A DNA stretch of 64,000 bases, from assembly GCA_013390605.1 (NCBI GenBank), contig JACAUB010000001.1:3787080-3851079 (forward strand), given 5' to 3'. Origin of the DNA: Bacteroidota bacterium. GTDB taxonomy: Bacteria; Bacteroidota; Bacteroidia; Bacteroidales; Cfx3-03. Under the pieces are notes generated by a model that saw only the letters and a list, made by a program, of their open reading frames with translations, was not told where the DNA came from and did no database searches. This document shows, piece by piece, positions 9,627-18,406 of this stretch; position 1 is the first letter of the stretch, and each line of letters opens with the position of its first letter. Both the position numbers and the translations under genes were made by a program.

Positions 9627-10148
9627 ATGGCACTTATTAAAACCGTTAATAAACAAACTCCTCAATTCGGGAACGACTGTTTTCTGGCCGACACTGCAAC
9701 CGTCATTGGCGATGTAGTGATGGGCGATCAATGTAGTATCTGGTTCAATGCAGTTGTTCGGGGTGATGTACATTACATCCGCATGGGCAATAAGGTTAAC
9801 GTTCAGGATGGAGCTATCATTCACTGTACTTATCAAAAATGGCCTGTAAACATCGGAAGCAATGTATCGATAGCGCATAATGTCATCATTCATGGATGTA
9901 CTATTCATGACAATGTACTTATTGGTATGGGTGCTATTGTGATGGATGGCGTGGTTATTCACAGCAATTCAATGGTTGCTGCCGGTTCAGTGGTGCTCGA
10001 AGGAACTGTGATTGAATCCGGATCGTTATATGCCGGTGTTCCTGCCCGAAAGATCAAAGATCTTGACCTTGCACTGATTGAAGGACAAGTCCTCCGTATC
10101 GCTGATGCCTATCCTAAATATGCATCTTGGTATAAAGAAGAGGAATAA
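9627..10148 (+). CDS. Gamma-carbonic anhydrase family protein (YrdA/PaaY type)
   Basis: This is a 173-residue left-handed beta-helix protein made of hexapeptide repeats. The gamma-carbonic anhydrase metal site is recognisable: R45 and D47 in VVRGDVH, and three His ligands at H66 (GAIIH), H84 (SIAH) and H89 (VIIHG). The C terminus has the usual GVPARKIKDL helix start. Family members form trimers with metal at subunit interfaces. Some hydrate CO2, while others such as PaaY act on thioesters, so the reaction is not certain. The gene follows nadB by 26 bp. The long region downstream carries no gene. Confidence 0.9.
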   Translation: MALIKTVNKQTPQFGNDCFLADTATVIGDVVMGDQCSIWFNAVVRGDVHYIRMGNKVNVQDGAIIHCTYQKWPVNIGSNVSIAHNVIIHGCTIHDNVLIGMGAIVMDGVVIHSNSMVAAGSVVLEGTVIESGSLYAGVPARKIKDLDLALIEGQVLRIADAYPKYASWYKEEE

Positions 10149-10217
10149 ACGTCTAGTTTATTTTATCTTCAAAGATCCCAATCTTTAAATTCAAAAGTTT
10201 TCTCCTCGATGATGATT

Positions 10218-10251
10218 CTATGGAGATGATAAATCTATGGTATCATTCTCC
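10218..10251. repeat. Imperfect hairpin with CTATGG repeats
   Basis: GGAGATGATA at 10222-10231 pairs with TATCATTCTCC at 10241-10251, with one bulged base. The element contains two copies of the CTATGG core (10218 and 10235) also found in the larger repeat about 45 bp downstream, so the two are probably related. Confidence 0.55.
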
Positions 10252-10294
10252 TAAATCAATGGGTTCCTCCAGCCTTTGTGAATAGTTTCTTCAT

Positions 10295-10382
10295 GGTTTG
10301 TCCATAGTATCTCCATACTTTATAGGTATGGACTAAGTATGGAGGAACTATGGAGAAAGTATGGAGATACTATGGACAAACC
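10295..10382. repeat. 27-bp perfect inverted repeat overlapping five 11-nt tandem units
   Basis: The left arm 10295-10321 is the exact reverse complement of the right arm 10356-10382, with a 34-nt spacer. From 10326 to 10380 the sequence is also five consecutive 11-nt units (starting at 10326, 10337, 10348, 10359, 10370) with consensus (G/C)TATGGA(G/C)NAA. The left arm holds two of these units in inverted orientation. An 11-nt period is close to one helical turn, which would set copies on the same DNA face. This could be a multimeric protein-binding site, a structured RNA or a small palindromic repeat element. No function is established. Confidence 0.85.
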
Positions 10383-10586
10383 CATCTGCGTAGGGATGAT
10401 GTAGGAGTGATTTCTCATCTGTTTAGAAACTTTAAAGAAATGTAATTGAATCTGGTTATGAGAAGGATTGAATTATAAATCTCAAAATTTCATGCAGAGA
10501 AAAGTTGTAATTTAGCGTTCAGAATTAATCGATTATCACTTCGTCAAAAACCAACTCGCTATCACAACTAATCCATTTCTCATAAT

Positions 10587-11093
10587 ATGATAGAAACTGA
10601 ACGACTTCATTTAATTCCATTAACGTATGATCAGCTCGTCCTATATATCCGGGCGGATAACTCTCTGGAAAGAGCACTCGGATTAGAAGAACTGCCCCGA
10701 ACGATTTCGCCTGATCTTGAAGATGCGTTGGAAAGTACGATATTGCCCAACGTGGGCAATACTCAAAAAAACTATTTATACTCAACATTGTGGACGCTAA
10801 TCCTAAAGGCAGAGAATAAAATGGTTGGTGATCTTTGTTTCTACGGTGAGCCCAATCAGGCAGGAGAAATTGAAATTGGTTACGGAACGTATGACGGATT
10901 CCAAAACAAAGGCTATATGACTGAGGCTGTCAATATGATGATTGAATGGGCTAAAACACAACCCAATGTTCGAACTGTTATTGCCGGTACAGAAAAGAAT
11001 AATGGCGCCTCAGTTAAAGTTCTTGAGAAAAATGGATTTAGAAAATATGACGAGACTGAAACGCTTTTAAAATGGAGAATTGAAATTATTTGA
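10587..11093 (+). CDS. GNAT-family N-acetyltransferase (RimJ/RimL-like)
   Basis: This 168-residue protein starts MIETERLHLIPLT, typical of the RimJ/RimL branch of the GNAT superfamily. The acetyl-CoA-binding region is visible as EIEIGYGTYDGFQNKGYMTE (about residues 92-111), and the C-terminal block has NNGASVKVLEKNGFRKY, the usual motif-B end of the fold. Such enzymes transfer acetyl from acetyl-CoA to an amine on a protein N terminus, antibiotic or small molecule. The substrate cannot be told here. It is flanked by a 438-bp gap upstream and 96 bp downstream, so it is probably transcribed alone. Confidence 0.85.
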   Translation: MIETERLHLIPLTYDQLVLYIRADNSLERALGLEELPRTISPDLEDALESTILPNVGNTQKNYLYSTLWTLILKAENKMVGDLCFYGEPNQAGEIEIGYGTYDGFQNKGYMTEAVNMMIEWAKTQPNVRTVIAGTEKNNGASVKVLEKNGFRKYDETETLLKWRIEII

Positions 11094-11109
11094 TTATCTT
11101 TAACCTTCA

Positions 11110-11148
11110 ATTCTCTATATAAGAGAATGATTCCTTTCTAACAAGGAA
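11110..11148. promoter_or_regulatory. Two adjacent short inverted repeats upstream of the rubredoxin-fusion gene
   Basis: ATTCTCT (11110-11116) and AGAGAAT (11122-11128) flank a 5-nt spacer. Immediately after, TTCCTT (11131-11136) pairs with AAGGAA (11143-11148). They lie 40-80 bp before the 11190 start and just after the acetyltransferase stop. They could be operators for the oxidative-stress gene pair or part of a terminator. Neither is proven. Confidence 0.3.
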
Positions 11149-11189
11149 ACAGTTTATATCTAAAGACTTATCAACTAAACTAATTTGAC

Positions 11190-11867
11190 ATGATTAATTT
11201 CGAGGCATTATTCAAGCTTTCTTATGGATTATACATCGTTAGTTCGGGCGATAAGAACCTGGGCGGTGGATTCATTTCGAATACTTTTTTCCAGGTAACT
11301 TCCGAACCTCCAAAGTTCGCATCATGCTGTAACAAAGACAATCACACAGCCCAGCTGATTCAGAAAACGGGAGCTTTCTCGGTTTCCGTGATCCATCAGG
11401 AGACTTCAGCTGATATCATTGGTCGCTTTGGCTACAAAAGTGGTAGCGACTTCAACAAGATGGAAGGTATGCAGGTAAAGTATGGTGAAACCGGTGTGCC
11501 AATTGTACTCAATGACACGATTGCGGTTCTGGAATGTAAGGTGGTTCAAACCATTGATGTGGGAACACATTGGATGTTTATTGGCGAATTAATTCAATCT
11601 GAACTGTTAGATGATATCAAAGAGGCTTTAACCTATTTGTATTACCGGGAAGTAAAAAAAGGATTTGCACCTAAAAATGCACCTACCTATATCGACAAGT
11701 CGAAGCTTGAACCCAAAGAAGTTAAAACTACAGCAAAAAAATATAAGTGTACAGCCTGCGGATATATTTATGACGATGCTGTAGAAAAAGTCAAGTTTGC
11801 CGATCTGCCAGATAGCTGGGTCTGCCCCATCTGTGGATCGGAAAAAGAGGATTTTATTGAAATATAA
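11190..11867 (+). CDS. Flavin reductase-rubredoxin fusion (high-molecular-weight rubredoxin type)
   Basis: This 225-residue protein has two domains. Residues 1-165 form a flavoredoxin/flavin-reductase-like FMN-binding split barrel, with the typical opening [19 protein letters not shown]. Residues about 183-225 are a rubredoxin with iron ligands C187, C190, C212 and C215 ([11 protein letters not shown] and [13 protein letters not shown]). Such fusions pass electrons from NAD(P)H, via flavin and the Fe(Cys)4 centre, to oxygen- or peroxide-reducing proteins in anaerobes. The rubrerythrin gene begins 20 bp downstream and is the obvious acceptor, making this an oxidative-stress couple. The exact electron donor is inferred. 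Confidence 0.92.
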   Translation: MINFEALFKLSYGLYIVSSGDKNLGGGFISNTFFQVTSEPPKFASCCNKDNHTAQLIQKTGAFSVSVIHQETSADIIGRFGYKSGSDFNKMEGMQVKYGETGVPIVLNDTIAVLECKVVQTIDVGTHWMFIGELIQSELLDDIKEALTYLYYREVKKGFAPKNAPTYIDKSKLEPKEVKTTAKKYKCTACGYIYDDAVEKVKFADLPDSWVCPICGSEKEDFIEI

Positions 11868-11887
11868 CCACATAAGAAACATTTATC

Positions 11888-12466
11888 ATGACAAAATCAT
11901 TGAAAGGCACTAAGACAGAACAAAATCTGTTGAAGGCATTTGCCGGTGAATCACAAGCCCGCAACCGGTATGAGTTTTTTGCAAAAGCTGCACAAAAAGA
12001 GGGTTATGAGCAAATTGCTGCCTTCTTCCAGGAAACTGCAAATCAAGAAAAAGAGCACGCTAAGCGCTTCTTTAAGTTTTTAGAAGGAGGAATGGTTGAA
12101 ATTACAGCATCGTATCCAGCTGGTGTTATCGGAACGACCAGTGAGAACCTGAAGGCTGCTGCTGAAGGTGAAAACGAAGAATGGACAGACCTGTATCCTA
12201 CATTCTCGGCAATTGCCAAAGAAGAGGGTTTCATGGAAATTGCTACAGCTTTTAAGATGATTGCGAAAGTTGAAGCTGAACACGAACGTCGTTATCTGAA
12301 GCTATTACAGAATATCTCAGAAGACAAAGTGTTTATGAGTGAAGGAAAAGTTTGGTGGCAATGTAGAAATTGCGGTTATGTTTACGAATCGGAAAAAGCA
12401 TTAGAAAACTGCCCGGCTTGTCTACACCCAAAATCATACATGCAGCTTAGAGAAGAGAACTATTAA
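11888..12466 (+). CDS. rbr: Rubrerythrin
   Basis: This 192-residue non-haem diiron protein reduces hydrogen peroxide to water. The N-terminal four-helix bundle has the expected diiron ligands around E21 (FAGES), E54 and H57 (EKEH), E97/E98, and E129-H132 (EAEH). The C-terminal rubredoxin-like domain has C159, C162, C175 and C178 ([10 protein letters not shown] and CPACLHP). Length and architecture match canonical rubrerythrin. It is the second gene after the flavin reductase-rubredoxin fusion (20-bp spacing), which probably reduces it. Both are cytoplasmic and protect an anaerobe from peroxide. Possible regulation by a PerR-like repressor is suggested only by gene content. Confidence 0.96.
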   Translation: MTKSLKGTKTEQNLLKAFAGESQARNRYEFFAKAAQKEGYEQIAAFFQETANQEKEHAKRFFKFLEGGMVEITASYPAGVIGTTSENLKAAAEGENEEWTDLYPTFSAIAKEEGFMEIATAFKMIAKVEAEHERRYLKLLQNISEDKVFMSEGKVWWQCRNCGYVYESEKALENCPACLHPKSYMQLREENY

Positions 12467-12476
12467 AAATTGTTTG

Positions 12477-12593
12477 CCGCTTAGTTAATGCGTTTATATC
12501 TCACTTTGTGATAGTCTGTTTATAAAAATCATAAATCTTTATAAACATCTAAATTACAATAAATTAAACCATCCATTAACTAAGCGGTTTTTT
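12477..12593 (+). terminator. Nested inverted repeats with trailing T-run after rubrerythrin
   Basis: CCGCTTAGTTAATG (12477-12490) is exactly complementary to CATTAACTAAGCGG (12574-12587), followed by six T. Inside the 83-nt interval is a second perfect stem, TGTTTATAAA (12517-12526) with TTTATAAACA (12538-12547). The outer stem plus T-run looks like a terminator for the rubrerythrin operon, but the large two-tier layout is unusual and could be a structured RNA. Confidence 0.6.
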
Positions 12594-12795
12594 CATGCAT
12601 GGATAAAAATAGGATATAGAGAGGCCAAGAGGGCTGATTTTTATTAACTTTGCACTTGATTTCCATTAAAAATGAAACGATCGATCTGTTTTATAATTGA
12701 AAACTACTAATAACTAATACTAAAGCTACTATAACGCTTTAACAAAAATCAATCAACTAATTAAATAACATTTATTTAATCGGTTTACACCTATT
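12594..12795 (+). promoter_or_regulatory. Probable promoter and leader of the Ehr/Hyf-like operon
   Basis: A -7-like TAACTTTG lies at 12645-12652 (followed by CAC, as often seen in Bacteroidota), giving a leader of about 135 nt before the first gene. No good -33 element is visible. The leader is very AT-rich and contains no clear riboswitch-like fold. Confidence 0.35.
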
Positions 12796-14796
12796 ATGAT
12801 AGACACTTATTTATTTATAACATCCATTGCTGTTACAGTGATTGGCCTATTCGCTATTGGCTTTGTGCCTTCGGCGATAAAAGCTGCGACTAATCTATTT
12901 TTTGTTGTTATTACTTCACTTCTTACGTCTATCCCGGCAATTCATGTTATTCTAAATCAGCCATTAGAATTTACACTCTATAATTTTTGGTTCTTTGGCG
13001 ATATTCCGGTCAGAATTGATGCCTTATCAGCCTGGTTTATCCTGATTATTAATCTTACTTGTATAAATGGAGTAATCTATGGCATAGGCTACATGAAGAG
13101 CTACAGTGAACAGAAGTCGAATCTTTCATTACATTGGATACTCTTCCTGATGTTTCAGTCTTCCATGCTGTGGGTTTGTGTACTACAGCATAGTGTGGGA
13201 TTTCTGATTGCCTGGGAGATTATGTCAGTTAGCTCTTTTCTACTGGTGATTTTTGAACACGATAATAAAAAGACACTCAAAGCCGGTATAAACTATCTGG
13301 TTCAGATGCATATCAGTGTAGCCTTCCTCACTGCGGCCTTTATCTGGGCATATAGCGCGACTGGCTCTTTCGATTTTATTGCCATTAGCCGCTTTTTTAG
13401 TTTAAACCCAAATATCTGGTTATTTCTGCTTTTTTTTATAGGATTTGGTATAAAAGCAGGTTTCATCCCCTTCCACTCCTGGCTTCCACATGCTCATCCG
13501 GCCGCCCCTTCACATATTTCAGGTGTAATGTCTGGTGTAATTGTAAAGCTAGGTATCTATGGCATTTTCAGAATGATCACCTTCTTAAAACAAGACTTCC
13601 TGATTATTGGTGAAGCTATCTTAACGCTCTCAGTCCTTAGCGGGTTATATGGAATTCTGAATGCAGCTGTACACCGCGACTTTAAGCGAATGCTAGCCTA
13701 CTGTACTATCGAAAATATTGGGATCATCGGCACAGGAATTGGAATGGGTTTAATTGGAATGGCAACTGGGAACACATTCTTAATTGTTTTCGGTTTTGCC
13801 GGGGCATTATTACATACATTGAATCATTCGTTATTTAAATCATTGCTGTTCTTTTGTGCCGGCTCCGTCTATCAGCAAACCCATACTCGTGATATGGAAA
13901 AGCTGGGTGGATTACTAAAGCGGATGCCCCAAACCGGAATCCTTTTTTTGCTGGGAGCCCTTGCAATTGGTGGATTACCTCCTTTTAACGGTTTTGTTTC
14001 AGAATTCATCCTCTATATTGGTTATCTGGAAGGAATAAAATCACTTGATATTGCCAATAGTGTCTTGATGATATTTTCTTTGGCCAGTCTGGCTCTCATT
14101 GGAGGCATCTCCATCTTGACCTTTAGCAAAAGTTTTGGAACTATCTTTTTGGGAAGTGCCCGGACTCATTTAGACCATCAGCCAAAAGAAGTTTCGACAG
14201 TTATGCTGATTCCGAAATATCTGATCCTTACAGTGATGATCTCAATCGGCCTCTTTCCTCAAATTTATTTTATTACCGTTCTAAAAACGATTCTTCCTTT
14301 TCTGCCTGTTGGCTCTCTACCAACCATCACTACTTTTAGCCCAATGATAGATATTGTCTCTTCTATCGGAAGAAACTCGTTGATATTTTTGGGTGTAGTT
14401 CTGCTGGTTTATTTAATAAGAAGAGCCATTACCCGTAACCGACCAGTTTCTATAAAAGCGACCTGGGGATGTGGTTATACTGCTCCAACGCCCCGTATTC
14501 AATATACTGGTAAATCATTTTCTAAAACCCTGGGTAAACTTTTCAGTTTCGTCACTATTGAGCAGAAGAAATATGAGGAGATAGAACCTGAAGAAATTTT
14601 CCCGTTAGGACGAAGGCATTCATCACATTATATTGATTTCTTTGAAAACAAGATAATAAATGGGCTGATGAAGAAATTAGTATATTCGATGAACTATTTT
14701 CAGTTTGTGCAGAATGGCAAAACACAAGCTTATGTTTTATATGGTTTGTTCTTTATCTTGCTGATATTTTTAGGCACACTTTTTAAACTAATATAA
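12796..14796 (+). CDS. HyfB/NuoL-like antiporter subunit 1 of an Ehr-type complex
   Basis: This is a 666-residue polytopic membrane protein of the proton-conducting NuoL/M/N and Mrp family, closest in layout to HyfB. The ion-channel residues are present: E141 in LIAWEIMS and K220 in GFGIKAGFIPFHSW, then the family block LPHAHPAAPSHISGVMSG. A C-terminal soluble-looking TWGCGYTAP region, typical of HyfB proteins, is followed by a final helix. It would translocate H+ or Na+ across the inner membrane when coupled to the rest of the complex. It is the first gene of the operon and its stop overlaps the next start (TAATG). A paralogue follows directly. A classical hydrogenase-4 call is ruled out by the hydrogenase-like subunits downstream. 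Confidence 0.9.
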   Translation: MIDTYLFITSIAVTVIGLFAIGFVPSAIKAATNLFFVVITSLLTSIPAIHVILNQPLEFTLYNFWFFGDIPVRIDALSAWFILIINLTCINGVIYGIGYMKSYSEQKSNLSLHWILFLMFQSSMLWVCVLQHSVGFLIAWEIMSVSSFLLVIFEHDNKKTLKAGINYLVQMHISVAFLTAAFIWAYSATGSFDFIAISRFFSLNPNIWLFLLFFIGFGIKAGFIPFHSWLPHAHPAAPSHISGVMSGVIVKLGIYGIFRMITFLKQDFLIIGEAILTLSVLSGLYGILNAAVHRDFKRMLAYCTIENIGIIGTGIGMGLIGMATGNTFLIVFGFAGALLHTLNHSLFKSLLFFCAGSVYQQTHTRDMEKLGGLLKRMPQTGILFLLGALAIGGLPPFNGFVSEFILYIGYLEGIKSLDIANSVLMIFSLASLALIGGISILTFSKSFGTIFLGSARTHLDHQPKEVSTVMLIPKYLILTVMISIGLFPQIYFITVLKTILPFLPVGSLPTITTFSPMIDIVSSIGRNSLIFLGVVLLVYLIRRAITRNRPVSIKATWGCGYTAPTPRIQYTGKSFSKTLGKLFSFVTIEQKKYEEIEPEEIFPLGRRHSSHYIDFFENKIINGLMKKLVYSMNYFQFVQNGKTQAYVLYGLFFILLIFLGTLFKLI

Positions 14797-16823
14797 TGAT
14801 CTACACTTCGGTATTTATACTCACGGTCATAGTAGCCATCGTACTCATTCCTTTTGCGAATACAAAGTGGAAAGGGTTGATAACCATTATGACTATTTGT
14901 ATAAACACTGTTGTATCGGCAATTCCTGCAATTAAAGCTTTGAATGGAACTGAAACCCTTCAGGTATTTGCCGGGTCGTTTGTAACCGGTCCTATTCCTG
15001 TTCGTATAGATGCACTTTCCGGATGGTTTATATTGTTGATAAGTTTCACCTTTTTAACCGGATCGATATATGGCCATCATTATATGAAGGCTTACAAAGA
15101 ACAAACGGCTAATCTTTCGATACATTGGATTGCTTATGTTATGGCGCATGCCTCATTGTTGTCCATTTGTTCGCTTCAAAACAGTGTTGCTTTTTTAATC
15201 GCATGGGAGATTATGGCATTATCTTCCTTCTTCCTGGTTATTTTTGAACATAATAAGCAGGAAACGTTGAAGGCAGGGATCAACTTCCTGATACAATCAC
15301 ATATCTGCATTCTATTTTTGATGCTTGGGTTTATTGGTGTGGCCATCAAAATGAACTCTTTCGACTTTGCAGCAATCACAGCTTATTCGATTCAGAATCC
15401 TTTGCTTACAGACTTGGGACTTTTTCTCACATTCTTTGCTGGATTTGCCATCAAGGCAGGCTTCGTACCTTTCCACACATGGTTACCGTATGCTCACCCA
15501 GCTGCTCCTGCCCATGTATCGGGGGTTATGTCGGGCGTTATCATCAAGATTGGTATCTATGGCATCCTACGGATGTTGCTGCTCATAAGAAGTGACTACA
15601 TTACAATAGGTTATGTGATTTTATTTTTTTCCATTATATCAGGCATTTATGGTGTTATGTTGGCCATATTACAACACAATCTAAAGAAGTTACTGGCCTA
15701 TCATAGTATTGAAAACATTGGCATTATTGGCATTGGTATCGGCTTAGGTTGCATCGGACTGGGTATTGGAAACCACTTGTTAACACTACTTGGCTTTGCA
15801 GGGGCATTGCTTCATACCTTAAACCATTCGTTATTTAAATCGATACTCTTCTATTCGGCTGGTAATATATATCAGTCCACGCATACCATGAATATTGAGA
15901 AGTTGGGTGGATTAGCTAAGCGAATGCCTCATACAGCTTTATTGTTTTTAATTTCAGCATTGGCAATTTGCGGATTACCGCCTTTCAATGGCTTCATTTC
16001 TGAATTCTTAATCTATAGCGGAATGCTGGTTGGATTGAAAGGTGCTGCCATCGGCTTTCTTTGGACGTTGATATTTTGCATTTTCGGACTGGCGCTTATT
16101 GGAGGATTAGCACTATTATGTTTCACAAAAGCTTTCGGTACCGTTTTTCTTGGCTTTCAGAGAGTCTTATTTCAAAAAGCGCCTGGGGAAGCTGCCTGGG
16201 GATCATTAATACCTATGTATGCAGGCACGTTACTCATTCTGTTTATCGGCTTGTTTCCAGCTTACTTTCTTAACATTCTCTCACAACCCGTCAGTCTGTA
16301 TCTTAACAAGATTACAATATTCGCCCCAACCAACGAAGCATTTTCGATTCACACTTTAAATATGATTAGCATCTGTGCATTTGGGGTGATTGGATTGGCA
16401 GCTTTAATATTGTTGATTCGCAAACGGGTGACTGATACAAAGTCGAAAACAAATGGAGCCACATGGGGTTGTGCTTATACGGGGGACACTGATAAAATGC
16501 AATACACAGCAAGTTCATTTGTAAGAAGTTATCGTAAACTTGCAGAACCACTGTTGAGTATCGAAAAAAAGAAAAAGGATATACACGGAATCTTCCCTTC
16601 AGGAGGTGAACATGAAACACATCCTTACGACAAAGCTGAAAAATGGTTTGTCGACTATCCAATAAAGGTCCTTACGAATCTGTTTAACCGTTTCTCCTTT
16701 TTACAGAACGGTATTTTACAGATCTATATTTTATATGGAGTGGCGTTTGTAACGCTGATTCTGGTGACACCACTTATTTACGATAAAATTATCGCGTTGA
16801 TTCATTTTTTAAATCAATTGTAG
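14796..16823 (+). CDS. HyfB/NuoL-like antiporter subunit 2 of an Ehr-type complex
   Basis: This is a 675-residue paralogue of the preceding protein with the same signature residues: E138 in LIAWEIMA, K220 in GFAIKAGFVPFHTW, LPYAHPAAPAHVSGVMSG, and the C-terminal ATWGCAYTGD block. Its start overlaps the preceding stop by one base, and the next gene begins one base after its stop, so translation is probably coupled. In E. coli hydrogenase-4 the second antiporter (HyfD) is a shorter protein without the HyfB-like tail. Here that role seems to be taken by a second full-length HyfB. With HyfF this gives three antiporter-like subunits, the number found in complex I. Ion specificity is unknown. Confidence 0.88.
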   Translation: MIYTSVFILTVIVAIVLIPFANTKWKGLITIMTICINTVVSAIPAIKALNGTETLQVFAGSFVTGPIPVRIDALSGWFILLISFTFLTGSIYGHHYMKAYKEQTANLSIHWIAYVMAHASLLSICSLQNSVAFLIAWEIMALSSFFLVIFEHNKQETLKAGINFLIQSHICILFLMLGFIGVAIKMNSFDFAAITAYSIQNPLLTDLGLFLTFFAGFAIKAGFVPFHTWLPYAHPAAPAHVSGVMSGVIIKIGIYGILRMLLLIRSDYITIGYVILFFSIISGIYGVMLAILQHNLKKLLAYHSIENIGIIGIGIGLGCIGLGIGNHLLTLLGFAGALLHTLNHSLFKSILFYSAGNIYQSTHTMNIEKLGGLAKRMPHTALLFLISALAICGLPPFNGFISEFLIYSGMLVGLKGAAIGFLWTLIFCIFGLALIGGLALLCFTKAFGTVFLGFQRVLFQKAPGEAAWGSLIPMYAGTLLILFIGLFPAYFLNILSQPVSLYLNKITIFAPTNEAFSIHTLNMISICAFGVIGLAALILLIRKRVTDTKSKTNGATWGCAYTGDTDKMQYTASSFVRSYRKLAEPLLSIEKKKKDIHGIFPSGGEHETHPYDKAEKWFVDYPIKVLTNLFNRFSFLQNGILQIYILYGVAFVTLILVTPLIYDKIIALIHFLNQL

Positions 16824-16824
16824 G

Positions 16825-17730
16825 ATGATAAGCTTACTCTTAATACTATTAGCCAGTCTGTTTTTCACTGGCATCATTATTCGAACCAAAAGTCTGGCCT
16901 CAGGTCGAAAGGGACCTGGCATCTTTCAGCCTATCTCTGATGTAATCAGGTTATTCAAGAAAGGAGCAGTCTATAGTGAAACCACGACTTTTATCTTTCA
17001 GATAGCACCGAGTATTTATTTTGCATCGGTTATAATGGCCATTCTGGTCATTCCTTTTGGAAATACCAAGGGCATTATCTCATTTAATGGCGATTTTGTT
17101 TTCTTTGCGTATGTACTTGCTTTAGGTAAATTTTTAAGCATTATCGCTGCACTCGATACAGGAAGCAGCTTTGAGGGAATGGGAGCCAGTCGCGAAGCAT
17201 TATACTCTATGTTTGCAGAACCGGCTTTCTTTATTTTGATGGGTTCATTTGCATTATTAACAGGACACACTTCGTTCTATGATATATTTAATACCTTACA
17301 CTTCGACTCATATATCTCATACATGCTGGCTGCTTTGGCTACCTTTGTTCTAGTCTTGATCGCAATGATTGAAAATAGTCGGATGCCTATCGACGATCCT
17401 AAAACCCATCTTGAGTTAACAATGGTGCACGAGGTGATGATTTTGGACAACAGTGGATTTGATTTAGGGCTCATCTTATCGGCATCCTATTTAAAGTTTG
17501 CGATGTATGGAGCGTTAATTGCGAATTTCTTTATTGATGACCTTTCTTTTGTACTTGCCATTCCACTGTTCTTTGCTATTCAGATGCTGTTTGCTGTAGT
17601 GGTTGGTGTTTTAGAATCGTTTATGGCCCGATTCAGAATGAGTCATAACCCACAGTACATTTTTACACTCTCATCAGTAGCACTACTGATTTTCTTTGGT
17701 GTACTACTTGTTTTAGAGAAACTTACTTAA
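16825..17730 (+). CDS. HyfC/NuoH-like membrane-anchor subunit
   Basis: This 301-residue membrane protein of the complex I subunit-1/HyfC family links the peripheral arm to the antiporter subunits. It has the loop after TM1 (SGRKGPGIFQPISDVIRLFKK, about residues 27-47) and the acidic block ENSRMPIDDPKTHLE with MVHEVMILDNSGFDL (about 187-215), which lines the coupling site in the family. Length is typical of HyfC rather than the longer NuoH. It starts one base after the second HyfB-like gene ends. Acidic residues in this block are intact, so the coupling machinery appears functional even though the hydrogenase-like subunits have lost their metal ligands. Confidence 0.9.
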   Translation: MISLLLILLASLFFTGIIIRTKSLASGRKGPGIFQPISDVIRLFKKGAVYSETTTFIFQIAPSIYFASVIMAILVIPFGNTKGIISFNGDFVFFAYVLALGKFLSIIAALDTGSSFEGMGASREALYSMFAEPAFFILMGSFALLTGHTSFYDIFNTLHFDSYISYMLAALATFVLVLIAMIENSRMPIDDPKTHLELTMVHEVMILDNSGFDLGLILSASYLKFAMYGALIANFFIDDLSFVLAIPLFFAIQMLFAVVVGVLESFMARFRMSHNPQYIFTLSSVALLIFFGVLLVLEKLT

Positions 17731-17757
17731 TTGTAAAACCATTTATAAAACCTTAAA

Positions 17758-18387
17758 ATGATCAATGTTTTATTAATCATGTTCATGATTTCTTTACTAT
17801 ATCTTAGTATTGCAAATCGTTTACTTACCTACATAAAGATTCTGTCGTTTCAAGGCGTCATTCTTTTTGGTGTGGCCTTTATTGAATTGAGTGAATTAAC
17901 CACACTCAATCTTGTATTGGTATTATTAGAAACCATCATCTTTAAAGCCATAGCTGTTCCGGTATTCATTAATTATATTATCAAACGAAATAAGATAACG
18001 CGCGAAACAGAACCCTTTCTACCCAATTTTGTGTCATTGATCATTGTCACCGTTATTATCGTTATCACCATTCTACTTTCTAATGCGATCACGGATGTCC
18101 GGCTCGAAAAAATTTCTTTTATCGTGGCTCTTTCAACGCTCTTTACCGGATTATTTATCATCGGTACCCGTAAAAAGGTAATCACACACGTTATGGGATA
18201 TCTGGTAATTGAGAATGGGGTATTTATTCTATCAATGGCTGTCGGAAACGAAATGCCGCTGTTAGTAAACCTAGGTATTATGCTCGATATTTTTGCCAGC
18301 GTACTGATTTTAGGCATCTTTATCAATAAGATTGGTGATGTTTTAAAGAATGTTGATGTAGATCAGCTAAGGAATTTGAAAGATTAA
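17758..18387 (+). CDS. HyfE-like membrane subunit (NuoK-like)
   Basis: This 209-residue, strongly hydrophobic protein has about six to seven membrane helices separated by short charged loops. Its size and its place between the HyfC-like and HyfF-like genes match HyfE, whose C-terminal part relates to NuoK. E43 and E46 in the second helix region (FIELSELTTLNLVLVLLE) and E58 are in-membrane acidic residues that may belong to the central proton path. Spacing is 27 bp from the preceding gene and 19 bp to the next. I assign it from context and topology, since this family has few diagnostic motifs. Confidence 0.82.
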   Translation: MINVLLIMFMISLLYLSIANRLLTYIKILSFQGVILFGVAFIELSELTTLNLVLVLLETIIFKAIAVPVFINYIIKRNKITRETEPFLPNFVSLIIVTVIIVITILLSNAITDVRLEKISFIVALSTLFTGLFIIGTRKKVITHVMGYLVIENGVFILSMAVGNEMPLLVNLGIMLDIFASVLILGIFINKIGDVLKNVDVDQLRNLKD

Positions 18388-18406
18388 TCATTTACACGTA
18401 AGAATT

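Larger units (their letters stand above)
10149..10586. other. Intergenic region with structured repeat element
   Basis: These 438 bp lie between the carbonic anhydrase and acetyltransferase genes. About 170 bp in the middle (10214-10382) consist of hairpins and short repeats described separately. The rest is AT-rich and featureless, and no coding sequence is apparent. Confidence 0.7.

Noticed and set aside
10149..10586. CRISPR array at the 11-nt repeats
   Set aside because: Units are contiguous 11-mers without spacers, far shorter than CRISPR repeats, and no cas gene is present.
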